From positions 1-64,000 of the forward strand of contig CADASF010000002.1 in NCBI GenBank assembly GCA_902790465.1: 64,000 bases of DNA, given 5' to 3'. Position 1 is the stretch's first letter. Every line of letters starts with the position of its first letter. This DNA comes from an uncultured bacterium. GTDB taxonomy: Bacteria > Vulcanimicrobiota > CADAWZ01. Both the position numbers and the translations under genes were made by a program. Shown piece after piece: positions 33,710 to 42,026 of this stretch. The notes below the pieces were generated by a model, which worked only from the letters and a program-made list of their open reading frames with translations, ran no database searches and was not told the origin of the DNA.

Positions 33710-35059
33710 ATGTATATACCATTAGATAAACTTCCTCCACAAAATCTATTTGCTGAAGAAGCAGTTTTAGGAGCTGCATTGTTGGACAAAGATGCCCTTG
33801 CCGAAATTGCAGAAATAATAAAATCACCAGATAGATTTTATAAAACAGCAAATCAAATAATATATGAAACAATCTTAAGTCTTTCAACAAATAATGAACC
33901 TGTTGATATACTTACTGTAACAAATTACCTAAAAAATAATGGAAATCTTGATAAAGTAGGTGGAATTGAATATTTGACACATATTCAAGACAATTTACCT
34001 GCCTTGTCTAATGTTTCATATTATGCTGATATAGTCAGAGAAAAAGCCCTGTTGAGAGATTTAATAACTGTGGGCATGAATATTATTTCTTATGGTCAAA
34101 CAGAAAATGACAGTGTTGTAAATCTAATGGATAAAAGTGAGCAAGAGATTTTTTCTCTTGCTCAAAAACAAACTCTAAATGATTATGTACATATAAAAGA
34201 CATACTTGATCCAGCTTTTGAAAAACTCTCAAAACTGTATGAAAGACAGTCAAAAATAACAGGAATACCTTCTGGATTTGACGATCTTGATTATTTAACA
34301 GCGGGTTTTCAAAATGGCAATCTTGTTATAGTAGCAGCTCGTCCAAGTATGGGTAAAACTGCATTATGTCTTAACATGGCTCAAAATATGGCAATAAGAA
34401 ATAACATACCTGTAGGAATATTCAGTCTTGAAATGCCAAAAGAAGAACTTGTAATGCGTATAATGTGTTCAGAATCAAGGATAGACGGAAATAGATTAAA
34501 AACAGGTATGTTAAAAGATGGTGATTGGAGCAATCTTACTGCCAGTCTAAATAATATAGACAAAGCCCCAATATACATAGATGACTCAAGTAGTCTTTCT
34601 GTAATGGAAATTCGTTCTAAAGCAAGACGAATGAAAAATAAGCATAAAATTCAAGTAATAATAGTTGACTATCTACAGTTAATAAGAGGAAATCCAATAT
34701 TTAAGGGAGATGTCAACAAAGAAGTTTCCGATATATCCAAACAGTTAAAATCACTTGCTAAAGAACTCGATATACCTGTTATAGCACTCGCCCAGTTAAA
34801 CAGAGGTGTCGAAAGTCGTCAAGATAAACATCCTCTACTATCTGATCTCAGAGATTCTGGAGGAATAGAGCAGGATGCGGACCTCGTTTGTTTTATATAT
34901 AGAGATAGTTATTATAACAAGCCCAAAGAGGGTGAAGAAAAAAATATGACAAGTGAAATTATAATAGCAAAACATAGAAATGGTCCAACTGCGACAATCA
35001 AACTTGTATTTAAAGATGAATATGCGACATTTTTGCCAATGGATAAAAGATTTAATTAG
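33710..35059 (+). CDS. dnaB: Replicative DNA helicase
   Basis: 449 residues. N-terminal helical domain beginning PPQNLFAEEAVLGAALLD, and a RecA-like helicase domain with Walker A ARPSMGKTALCLN (about residue 210), Walker B VIIVDYLQLI (about 319) and arginine-finger/H4 motifs (LRDSGGIEQDADLV in part). Ring helicase at the replication fork. Position after rplI matches Firmicutes gene order. No intein. Confidence 0.97.
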   Translation: MYIPLDKLPPQNLFAEEAVLGAALLDKDALAEIAEIIKSPDRFYKTANQIIYETILSLSTNNEPVDILTVTNYLKNNGNLDKVGGIEYLTHIQDNLPALSNVSYYADIVREKALLRDLITVGMNIISYGQTENDSVVNLMDKSEQEIFSLAQKQTLNDYVHIKDILDPAFEKLSKLYERQSKITGIPSGFDDLDYLTAGFQNGNLVIVAARPSMGKTALCLNMAQNMAIRNNIPVGIFSLEMPKEELVMRIMCSESRIDGNRLKTGMLKDGDWSNLTASLNNIDKAPIYIDDSSSLSVMEIRSKARRMKNKHKIQVIIVDYLQLIRGNPIFKGDVNKEVSDISKQLKSLAKELDIPVIALAQLNRGVESRQDKHPLLSDLRDSGGIEQDADLVCFIYRDSYYNKPKEGEEKNMTSEIIIAKHRNGPTATIKLVFKDEYATFLPMDKRFN

Positions 35060-35091
35060 ATAAAACAAACAAGGTCGGAGAAAAGAGAGAC

Positions 35092-35937
35092 ATGGATTAC
35101 ACAACAATAAAAATAGAAACAAGCTTAAATGATTCATGTATAACTGAAGAATTTCTGTATTTAGCTGGAATTTCTGGTTGGTTGGAAGAAGAAAATGGAG
35201 ACAGGAAAACAATAACTTTTTATCTTCCACAAGATGAATCAGGAGAATTAAAACTAAAAATTATATCTGAAGGCATAAAAAATATAGATTCCAAAACGAA
35301 TAAAACAATTTTGAAAGCCGAAGATTGGGAAAATGACTGGAAGAAAAATTTTAAGGCTATAAAAATTGGAAAGATAATAATAACTCCACCTTGGGAAAAT
35401 CCAAAAGCAGAAAATGGAGAAAAAATAATAACAATAGAACCTGGCATGGCCTTTGGGACAGGCGATCATGCAACAACATCATCTTGTATAGAATTGATTC
35501 AAAAATACTTGCAAAAAGATATGTCCATGATTGATTTGGGAACAGGTTCGGCTATTCTTTCGATGGTAGGGGCTTTGATAGGTGGAAGGAAAATAACAGG
35601 AATTGACAACGATCCAATTGCAACAACAGAAGCAAGAAGAAATATAGACAGGATGAAGTTGTCAAATGATATAGAAATTATAACAGGTGATGCCATGACC
35701 GATGTTCATGGTCAATATGATTTAGCTGTAGCAAATTTATTTCTATACCAAGTTAAAGACATAATAAAAGGTAGTCTCCCATGCCTTAAAAAAGATGGAA
35801 TTTTTATAGGCTCAGGAATAACAATAGATCAAGAGGAAGAAGCCAAAAAAGCTGTTATCGAAAGTGAAAATTTCGAGATGATAGAAGTTCTTGAAAAAGG
35901 GCTTTGGATAGCATTTGCTGCAAAAAAAGTAAAATGA
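35092..35937 (+). CDS. prmA: Ribosomal protein L11 methyltransferase
   Basis: 281 residues with the PrmA features WENDWKKNFKAIKIG, IEPGMAFGTGDHATT and the SAM-binding loop IDLGTGSAILSM. Trimethylates lysines of L11. Overlaps rsmE by four bases (ATGA), the usual pairing. Confidence 0.94.
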   Translation: MDYTTIKIETSLNDSCITEEFLYLAGISGWLEEENGDRKTITFYLPQDESGELKLKIISEGIKNIDSKTNKTILKAEDWENDWKKNFKAIKIGKIIITPPWENPKAENGEKIITIEPGMAFGTGDHATTSSCIELIQKYLQKDMSMIDLGTGSAILSMVGALIGGRKITGIDNDPIATTEARRNIDRMKLSNDIEIITGDAMTDVHGQYDLAVANLFLYQVKDIIKGSLPCLKKDGIFIGSGITIDQEEEAKKAVIESENFEMIEVLEKGLWIAFAAKKVK

Positions 35938-36650
35938 GAAGAATATTTATTCCACACGAAAATATAAATGGGGATATTATTGAAACAGACCAAGAAGCAC
36001 AAAAACACATTGTCAAAGTATTGAGAATGAAAGAAAAAGACAAATTTATTGCTGAAGATGGTTCTGGAATTGAATATGTAGCAGAAATAATATCTTTTGA
36101 TAAAAAATCTGTAAGAGCTAAAATAGTTGAAAGAAAAGAAAAAATAGATAATGGAATAAATATCAATCTGTACATGAGCATGATAAAGCCGACAAAATTT
36201 GAAATAGTGCTTGAAAAAATGGCCGAAATTGGAGTAAAGAAAATAGTTCCAATTATATCCAAAAACTGTGGAGAATTTCAATTAAATGAAAATAAAAAAG
36301 CCAGATGGAATTCAATATTAAATCAAGCAACAAGGCAATGTGCAGGCTCTTTCATTCCTTTATTAGAGGATACAATTAAATTTCAAGAAGCAATAAAACA
36401 AGCTGAATTAGATAGTACGATAATTTTTCCAGACCCAAGTGGAAAGATGTCATGGCTACAAATAAAAGATTCAATCAACACTAAAGATAAAATAAGTATT
36501 TTCATTGGTCCAGAAGGTGGATTTACAAAAGAAGAAGTTGAATTTGCTAAAAATGCAAATGCTTTTATTTTAAATTTAGGGGAACGAATATTGAGAGCAG
36601 AAACAGCTGCAATTTCAGTTGCTTCAATTGTTCAATTCTGTTTAAAATAA
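35934..36650 (+). CDS. rsmE: 16S rRNA m3U1498 methyltransferase
   Basis: 238 residues. PUA-like N-terminal domain (MRRIFIPHENINGD; HIVKVLRMKEKDKF) and SPOUT knot with IGPEGGFTKEEV and LNLGERILRAETAAI. The ATG at 35934 overlaps the prmA stop and begins the family N-terminus, so the longer frame from 35904 is rejected. Confidence 0.94.
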   Translation: MRRIFIPHENINGDIIETDQEAQKHIVKVLRMKEKDKFIAEDGSGIEYVAEIISFDKKSVRAKIVERKEKIDNGININLYMSMIKPTKFEIVLEKMAEIGVKKIVPIISKNCGEFQLNENKKARWNSILNQATRQCAGSFIPLLEDTIKFQEAIKQAELDSTIIFPDPSGKMSWLQIKDSINTKDKISIFIGPEGGFTKEEVEFAKNANAFILNLGERILRAETAAISVASIVQFCLK

Positions 36651-36689
36651 AAAAGTTTGGGCATGATCATGCCCAAACTTTTTTATTTT
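36644..36689. terminator. Bidirectional terminator between rsmE and the ASH-like gene
   Basis: A 46-bp perfect palindrome (centre GATC, arms AGTTTGGGCAT, flanking A/T tracts). It contains the rsmE stop codon and faces the converging gene at 36694. Confidence 0.9.
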
Positions 36690-36693
36690 AAAC

Positions 36694-37686
36694 TTATTTT
36701 ACAGTTACTTTGAATGGAATATCAACAATTCCATAATCTGAAGTCAATCTAACAGAGTTTTTTGTAACTCCAATTGGAAGATTTTTTGTATTTATTACAA
36801 GTAAAACACTTCTCTCTTTTGTTACTTCTTTCAACTCATCTAATGGCTCATGGGCATATTCAGGATATATCAATTTGCAATCAAATGGAGTTTTTCCCTT
36901 ATTTCCAATTTTAAATTTTCCCCTTGCTTTTCTTCCTTTTTTGACTGTTCCTAAATCTAAAATTTTAGGAGATACAGTTATTATTGGATCATCTGGTCTT
37001 GCTTTTACTTTTATGGAAATAGGGACTTTTGTCATATCTCCAGATTCGTCTTTTAGAACAAGTTCTCCAGTATAAGTATCAGGTAAAAGTCTTTTCGTCA
37101 ATGCTCTGTAATAGAGATTAATTTTTTGTGTTGCTCTAATTTTTACCTCAGAATCTGCTATTAACCAATCTGGAAAAGATACTGAAAGATTGAGAATGCC
37201 AGAACCAATATTTTCTAAAACGATTTTATCAAGTGGATTTTCTCCTCTTTCAACTGTTCCAAAATCTATTGATTTTTTATCGATCTTCAAAATAGGATCA
37301 TTTTTTCCCTCAATAATCGTACAGGAGGCAATAGAAGTAATATCGCATTTTCCAATAACAGGACTATATTTTATATCTGCTTTATAGTCATTTGGATCAA
37401 GTAAAGCAGAATCAACAAAAAAAGAAATTTCCTTTTTTTCTTTTGGAGAAAGAGCTATCTCTCCAGGAGTTATTTTGAACCATTTTGCTTCTGAAGTTAT
37501 GCTTCCCAAAAAAGGTGAATCTGAATTGTTAAAAACTTCAACTATAAGTTTTTTGGTTTTAGGTCTCATCAAAACTCCAAAATCTATGTGTTTTTCAGAA
37601 ACTTCCAAATCTGCATATACAGGCAAAACTGACAATATAAGACAAAATATAAACATAAAATAAAATAAATTCTTATTTAAAACCAT
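36694..37686 (-). CDS. Secreted protein with three ASH/Hydin-like beta-sandwich repeats
   Basis: 330 residues, signal peptide (LFYFMFIFCLILSVLPVYA) and three domains each opening with a 'hIDFGxh' strand: VSEKHIDFGVL, IDKKSIDFGTVERGE and VSPKILDLGTVKKGRK. This is the ASPM-SPD2-Hydin/MSP-like Ig fold found in many bacterial envelope proteins. It may bind other surface proteins; no enzyme motif. ATG 37686 is preceded by GGAGGG; the frame upstream to 37737 has no ribosome site. It follows a small hypothetical gene by 57 bp on the same strand. Confidence 0.8.
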   Translation of the reverse strand: MVLNKNLFYFMFIFCLILSVLPVYADLEVSEKHIDFGVLMRPKTKKLIVEVFNNSDSPFLGSITSEAKWFKITPGEIALSPKEKKEISFFVDSALLDPNDYKADIKYSPVIGKCDITSIASCTIIEGKNDPILKIDKKSIDFGTVERGENPLDKIVLENIGSGILNLSVSFPDWLIADSEVKIRATQKINLYYRALTKRLLPDTYTGELVLKDESGDMTKVPISIKVKARPDDPIITVSPKILDLGTVKKGRKARGKFKIGNKGKTPFDCKLIYPEYAHEPLDELKEVTKERSVLLVINTKNLPIGVTKNSVRLTSDYGIVDIPFKVTVK

Positions 37687-37743
37687 ATTTTTTCCCTCCG
37701 AATATCTTAGAGACCTATAGAACAAAAAATATTTCATCAGAAA

Positions 37744-38052
37744 TCAATCTAAATTTAATTCATCTTTTAATTCTTGTGGTATTTCCAAAACTTCTTTTAT
37801 TTTCTCTTCTGAATGAGTAGAACAGGCGTTTTCTATCATTTCCTTCACTTTAGATAAAATAAATTTATTGTTCTCATTAATAGTTTCCGAAAAAGCATCT
37901 GCAATATAATTTCTAAAAATCCAATCTCCCAAAGTAGAAATCTCTACAGGGTCTTCTGAACTACCAATCGTTTCATCCAGTTCTTCCATCAATTTTGAAT
38001 CATTTTCTTCAAAATATTGATCAATGAAAGCCCTTACATCAAAATCATACAT
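37744..38052 (-). CDS. Small acidic hypothetical protein
   Basis: 102 residues, predicted helical, acidic, cytosolic (RAFIDQYFEENDSKLMEELDE in part; FSETINENNKFILSKVKEMIEN in part). Ribosome site GGAGG precedes ATG 38052. It is upstream of the secreted ASH-like gene. No family recognised. Confidence 0.65.
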   Translation of the reverse strand: MYDFDVRAFIDQYFEENDSKLMEELDETIGSSEDPVEISTLGDWIFRNYIADAFSETINENNKFILSKVKEMIENACSTHSEEKIKEVLEIPQELKDELNLD

Positions 38053-38236
38053 ACTGCCTCCGAAAAAATTATTTAAATCTTATTATACATCAATAAGAAA
38101 TCTAAATCAAGAAATAACTAAAGATAGATTTAATTGAAGGAAATTCAAAAATAAATATAAAATTTAATAATAGAATGGTGAATATTATATACATTTATAT
38201 ATTTTTGAATACTGATTTAAAGTGAGGTTGCGTTTT

Positions 38237-39445
38237 ATGGCAGGAACAAGATATGACATATTTCTCACAGTAGCGGCAAGAGGCGAAGTTTTATCATCAG
38301 AAGTACAAAAAATAACTGGAATTGAAAGAGATATGCAATTCAATCAAGATGTGCAGATACTTATTGTCAATAAATTGATTGAAAGAAGTGGAAGCATGCT
38401 AAAATTTCCACAAAATAGTGAAGATGCAAATCTTCTTTTTGATGTTCTTTCATTTGCATTGATGTATGATATAAATTATAACAATTACATATCAAGCCCA
38501 ATGATGATATTCTTGGAACAGACATACAATCAAAATTTCTTTACATTTTCATCAGTACAGCAATCACCAGAAGCAAAAACTTTAAATATTTCTATTTTAA
38601 AGAAAAATGGCTTCTTATTAATGTATGAAGAATCTCCACTTAGAGCAAAAATCATCCAAAATTCTTTTTTGGATTTAATCTTGAAGCTAAATAACAGAGT
38701 TCCTGAAAAAGAAAACAAAAAAATAAAACCACTCTCTGTTGAAAATATACTCATGGAAGAAATGATGAGAAAGCAAATGGTCGCAAAATTTGGTTCCATG
38801 AATACTCCAACTGAAGTAAAATATATAACAGAAGACGATCCAACTAAAGATATACAATTAAACTTGACTCCTCTTCAACAAGAAATGAAAAAAATTCTTG
38901 CTGAGAAAAATCCAGAGTCTCTGAATACAACATTCAAAGATAATTTTGAGAAGGCAAGCAAGTATATGAGAGAACAAGTTGCAAAAGGAAGACCTCTCTC
39001 AATAGAATTATTCATGGAATATCATAAACTTCTTATGAACGATCCAGAAATCGGTGGTATTTTCAGAACTGAACAAGTACAAATAGGTGGAAATCCATAT
39101 TTTAAAATATGTCCATACAAAAAAATCGAACAAACTCTCAAAAAATTGATTGAAAAATACCAAAAGGACAGTGCTAAATTTAAAGGGTTGCCTGATGTCA
39201 TAAAATTTGGTGCATTCTTACACAATGAACTACAACACACTCATCCATTTGTAGATGGAAATAGCCGTTTGACAAGACTTGTATTAGAGCATTTCTTCAA
39301 TCAAAATAGACTTCCAAATTATGAAATTCCACCTGCATATATAAGTAGATATACCCAATATACAAAAGGTGCAAGAAATAGGGACGACAATAAATTATTC
39401 AATTTATTAAAAGAAATATTTTTATTCCAACTTAAAAAAAAGTAA
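38237..39445 (+). CDS. Fic-domain protein (AMP-transferase type)
   Basis: 402 residues. N-terminal DNA-binding-like helical domain (YDIFLTVAARGEVLSSEVQKITG in part), a linker, and a C-terminal Fic fold with the active-site loop HPFVDGNSRLTR, which fits HPFxxGNGRxxR except for Ser in place of the second Gly. Fic enzymes transfer AMP or another phosphate-containing group to target hydroxyls. ATG 38237 is preferred (GAGG 9 nt upstream) over GTG 38222. First gene of a tight four-gene operon. Whether the Ser loop keeps AMPylation activity is unknown. Confidence 0.88.
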   Translation: MAGTRYDIFLTVAARGEVLSSEVQKITGIERDMQFNQDVQILIVNKLIERSGSMLKFPQNSEDANLLFDVLSFALMYDINYNNYISSPMMIFLEQTYNQNFFTFSSVQQSPEAKTLNISILKKNGFLLMYEESPLRAKIIQNSFLDLILKLNNRVPEKENKKIKPLSVENILMEEMMRKQMVAKFGSMNTPTEVKYITEDDPTKDIQLNLTPLQQEMKKILAEKNPESLNTTFKDNFEKASKYMREQVAKGRPLSIELFMEYHKLLMNDPEIGGIFRTEQVQIGGNPYFKICPYKKIEQTLKKLIEKYQKDSAKFKGLPDVIKFGAFLHNELQHTHPFVDGNSRLTRLVLEHFFNQNRLPNYEIPPAYISRYTQYTKGARNRDDNKLFNLLKEIFLFQLKKK

Positions 39446-39454
39446 ATAATTAAA

Positions 39455-40105
39455 ATGTATGTAGTAAATAATTGCAAAAATATAGGGTTAATAGCTGGAA
39501 TTATAACAGCAAGTGGCATAAAAATTGCTGAATCTGATGAGAACTTAAAATCAGAAATAAAGCAACTTGTAAAAGAAAAACAAAAAGAAGAAAATATTGA
39601 CAGAGAGCTTTTAACTTCTGTAAGAAAAATGTTAAAAAGTGGAGGTTATAAGCCCTCTGGACGAAATAAGCCTGCAAGTGAATATCTATTGAGGACAGTT
39701 TCAGAAGATAATTTTCCATTTATAAATAATGTAGTTGATATAAATAATTATTTTTCAATACTATGGGAACTTCCAATATCAACACTTGATTTAAATCAAA
39801 CTGGAGATAATATTTTTATTAAATTGGGGGTACAAGGTGAAAAATATATCTTCAATAAATCAGGTCAAGAACTTGATCTAAAAGGTTTGATAACTGTATG
39901 TAATTCAAAAGAAGAGCCACTTGGAACTCCTGTAAAAGATTCAATGCTTGGAAAAACAACTGAAAATACATCAGATATAATGGTAGTAATATATGCTCCA
40001 GCTGATAAAATAGATGAACTTCAAGTAGAAAAAATGTGCATGAAATATGCTGAAAAATTGAGAACATTTACGACTGCAACTGAAACTGCAACATTTACTG
40101 TATAG
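39455..40105 (+). CDS. Stand-alone B3/B4 tRNA-binding (editing-like) domain protein
   Basis: 216 residues with the B3/B4 pattern of phenylalanyl-tRNA synthetase beta subunits (GYKPSGRNKPASEYLLR; FPFINNVVDINNYFSILWELPIS in part). Free-standing relatives are thought to act on aminoacyl-tRNA or remain uncharacterised. It follows the Fic gene by 9 bp and precedes the ankyrin gene by 2 bp, so the products are probably functionally linked. A misacyl-tRNA clearing role is possible but unproven. Confidence 0.82.
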   Translation: MYVVNNCKNIGLIAGIITASGIKIAESDENLKSEIKQLVKEKQKEENIDRELLTSVRKMLKSGGYKPSGRNKPASEYLLRTVSEDNFPFINNVVDINNYFSILWELPISTLDLNQTGDNIFIKLGVQGEKYIFNKSGQELDLKGLITVCNSKEEPLGTPVKDSMLGKTTENTSDIMVVIYAPADKIDELQVEKMCMKYAEKLRTFTTATETATFTV

Positions 40106-40107
40106 CC

Positions 40108-40806
40108 ATGAAAGAAAATCAAACTAAAACCTATGATGTATTTATCAAAGGGGAAAGAAAAAAATATCTTTCAAAAACTGGTAAAAAAATAGAAAAATAT
40201 ATATCAGATACAGAAAATAACAATGGAGAATACAATTTTAAAATAGCAACAAATATTTCTCCTGCAGAAGTAAGACATCTTGAAAAAACACTAAAAAAAA
40301 ATAGCATTCCATTTGGAACATCTATTCATAAAGAAATAAAAAATTCAAAATCTCAAAAACAAAAGTTTGTAAGAAGTAATATAGCTCTTTATGAATCGCT
40401 AAAAAATAAAAAAGATTATAAAATATCAATAACAGATTACTTTTTTTTCTCAATATTGGTATTATTTGTAATAGTGGCAGGAATAAATGTGGTAACAGTG
40501 GAGAAAAAAGCATATACAGAAATGCATAGGTCTGTAATAAGAAGAGATAGAAATAAAATATTGAGAATACTTGAAAAACATCCAAATAGTGTATGTGTAA
40601 GAGATAAATATGGAAGAATTCCACTTCATTACCTGAGAACTGACGGTACTCCAGAAATATTGAGGATATTGACAGAAAATAAATCACCAATAAATACTAT
40701 AGATAATATGGGAAAAACTCCGATAGACTACATAGATAAAAATAAAAATAAAACACTATATTTCATGATGATAAAAAGTGGAGCAATTCCAAGAGGAGAT
40801 ATTTAA
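40108..40806 (+). CDS. Membrane-anchored ankyrin-repeat protein
   Basis: 232 residues. Basic cytosolic N-terminal half (1-110), one transmembrane helix (YFFFSILVLFVIVAGINVVTV, about 112-131, in part FFSILVLFVIVAG), then two to three ankyrin repeats (DKYGRIPLHYLRTDGTPEILRIL in part; DNMGKTPIDYIDKNKNKTLYFMM in part). Its topology is uncertain. Ankyrin repeats mediate protein contacts. Third gene of the Fic operon, with 2-bp spacing on both sides. Confidence 0.75.
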   Translation: MKENQTKTYDVFIKGERKKYLSKTGKKIEKYISDTENNNGEYNFKIATNISPAEVRHLEKTLKKNSIPFGTSIHKEIKNSKSQKQKFVRSNIALYESLKNKKDYKISITDYFFFSILVLFVIVAGINVVTVEKKAYTEMHRSVIRRDRNKILRILEKHPNSVCVRDKYGRIPLHYLRTDGTPEILRILTENKSPINTIDNMGKTPIDYIDKNKNKTLYFMMIKSGAIPRGDI

Positions 40807-40808
40807 AA

Positions 40809-41084
40809 ATGCTTTGGAAACATGACGAATCAAATAATTGTTGGATTCTAAATGATAACGAAGAAATAGCTTCAAAAATATACATAAAAATAAAAGAAAA
40901 TCAAATAAATAAATATATTGTAAGAACTCTTATTCATTCTGTATATTTGGGATGTAAAAAATTTCAAAAGTTAGAAAAAAGTGGAAAAGATTGGTATTCA
41001 AAAGTACGCAAATTTAAAACAAAAGAAGACATGGAAAAATATATTGAAACAAAAAAGCATGATATTCTAAAAATTGTTAAATGA
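40809..41084 (+). CDS. Small basic hypothetical protein of the Fic operon
   Basis: 91 residues, rich in Lys, Trp and Tyr, no signal or membrane helix. It starts 2 bp after the ankyrin gene and ends 53 bp before tRNA-Leu. No family recognised; basic character would suit nucleic acid or acidic protein binding. Confidence 0.65.
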   Translation: MLWKHDESNNCWILNDNEEIASKIYIKIKENQINKYIVRTLIHSVYLGCKKFQKLEKSGKDWYSKVRKFKTKEDMEKYIETKKHDILKIVK

Positions 41085-41137
41085 ATTTCATGAATATTGG
41101 ATAAAAAAGTGTCATGAGGTAATTTTAAAAATTTAAA

Positions 41138-41220
41138 GCGGAAGTGGCGAAATGGCAGACGCGTCAGTTTCAGGAGCTGATATCCTTAAGGATGTATGGG
41201 TTCAAGTCCCATCTCCCGCA
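41138..41220 (+). tRNA. tRNA-Leu (anticodon CAG)
   Basis: Class II tRNA, 83 nt. Acceptor GCGGAAG with CTCCCGC (one A-C mismatch at position 5-68), anticodon stem TCAGT/GCTGA, loop TTCAGGA, so anticodon CAG for CUG codons. Long variable arm (ATCCTTAAGGAT) as in leucine tRNAs, T arm ATGGG-TTCAAGT-CCCAT, discriminator A73; CCA is not encoded. Confidence 0.92.
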
Positions 41221-41234
41221 TATTATTATAAAAG

Positions 41235-41273
41235 GAGCTGTGAAAAAAGTATTTTTTTCACAGTCTCTTTTTT
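41235..41273 (+). terminator. Terminator of tRNA-Leu
   Basis: Hairpin of GAGCTGTGAAAAAA with TTTTTTCACAGTCTC, then TTTTTT. The stem sequence is the same CTGTGAAAAAA motif that forms the ends of the repeat at 50086-50244. Confidence 0.8.
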
Positions 41274-41289
41274 ATATAATCTTCGTAAA

Positions 41290-41599
41290 TTAACTCGTTG
41301 TGCTAAATGTAAAAAAACAAGTAAATAAAAGTTGCTATAAACTATCCAATATATGCCTGTATACTGCCATTTTGTCATTGCGAGGGAGCTGTGCGACCGT
41401 GGCAATCTAAGCCTGTAAATTATTATTTACTTAAAAATTGAGTCGATTGCCTATATTTAAAATGCTGTATTCGGTCTATTTAATTTTTTCACAGCCCCTT
41501 TGTTTTCATGGGGATTTGAAAGCAGATAACAAACTATTATTTAATTTTTTCACAGCCACTTTGTTTCATGACTTATAAATTAACTCTTTGTGTTAGTTA
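41290..41599. repeat. Repeat-rich intergenic block
   Basis: The 806-bp stretch 41221-42026 has no gene. It contains TTAACTCGTTGTG (41290) and TTAACTCTTTGTG (41580), relatives of the hairpin at 13312; the REP-like unit 41331-41412; a direct repeat of ATTTAATTTTTTCACAGCC (41478-41496 and 41539-41557); and TGAAAGCAGATAACAAAC (41517-41534), which recurs at 50205. It looks like a landing site for small non-coding elements next to a tRNA. Confidence 0.7.
41331..41412. repeat. Palindromic intergenic repeat, copy 3 (inverted, long form)
   Basis: Flank (ACTATCCAATATATGCCTGT...) plus core GTCATTGCGAGG ... ACCGTGGCAAT (41374-41406). Reverse complement of 13342-13422 with only a few substitutions and a slightly longer loop. 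Confidence 0.8.
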
Positions 41600-41889
41600 T
41601 TTTTTAGATATTTAGCAGGTAAAAGAGTTTTTATGGTGTAATTCGGAGAACGATAAGTTTTTTTCATAGTAGTTTCTTGTACAATTAACACAATATATGC
41701 GGAAAAAAAGAACTAATTTTATAAAATGAGTTTGTAAAAAAAAGAACATGACTTATGTAAATATCTAAAATAGTAAAAAAAAAATTTAACATTTATACAG
41801 GGATAAAAAAAATAAAAAAAGAATATTTAAATAAATAAGTAATAAGTTACCTATATACCACCTGACCATTTTTAAAAAAACTTTTTCAG

Positions 41890-41917
41890 TTAACATTTTC
41901 TTAACAAAAAGTTAACA
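41890..41917 (+). promoter_or_regulatory. Three perfect TTAACA boxes at 11-bp spacing
   Basis: TTAACA begins at 41890, 41901 and 41912 with 5-nt spacers. Geometry and hexamer match Gram-positive Pho boxes and other OmpR/PhoB-family operators. A -10-like ATAATATAGG (41962-41971) follows 44 bp later, shared with the 24.9 kb gene. The downstream gene starts at 42027. Confidence 0.65.
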
Positions 41918-42026
41918 AAAAATATTCATTTTTAGTCTTTATTTTAAATAATAAACAAGTGATAATATAGGTAATAAATTATTATTTAAAAATTCTCATA
42001 AAAAGAATTATTTAGGAGGCATCATA

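Noticed and set aside
35904-35933. Longer N-terminus of RsmE
   Set aside because: The extra residues overlap prmA and are not part of the family; ATG 35934 gives the conserved MRRIF start and ATGA coupling.
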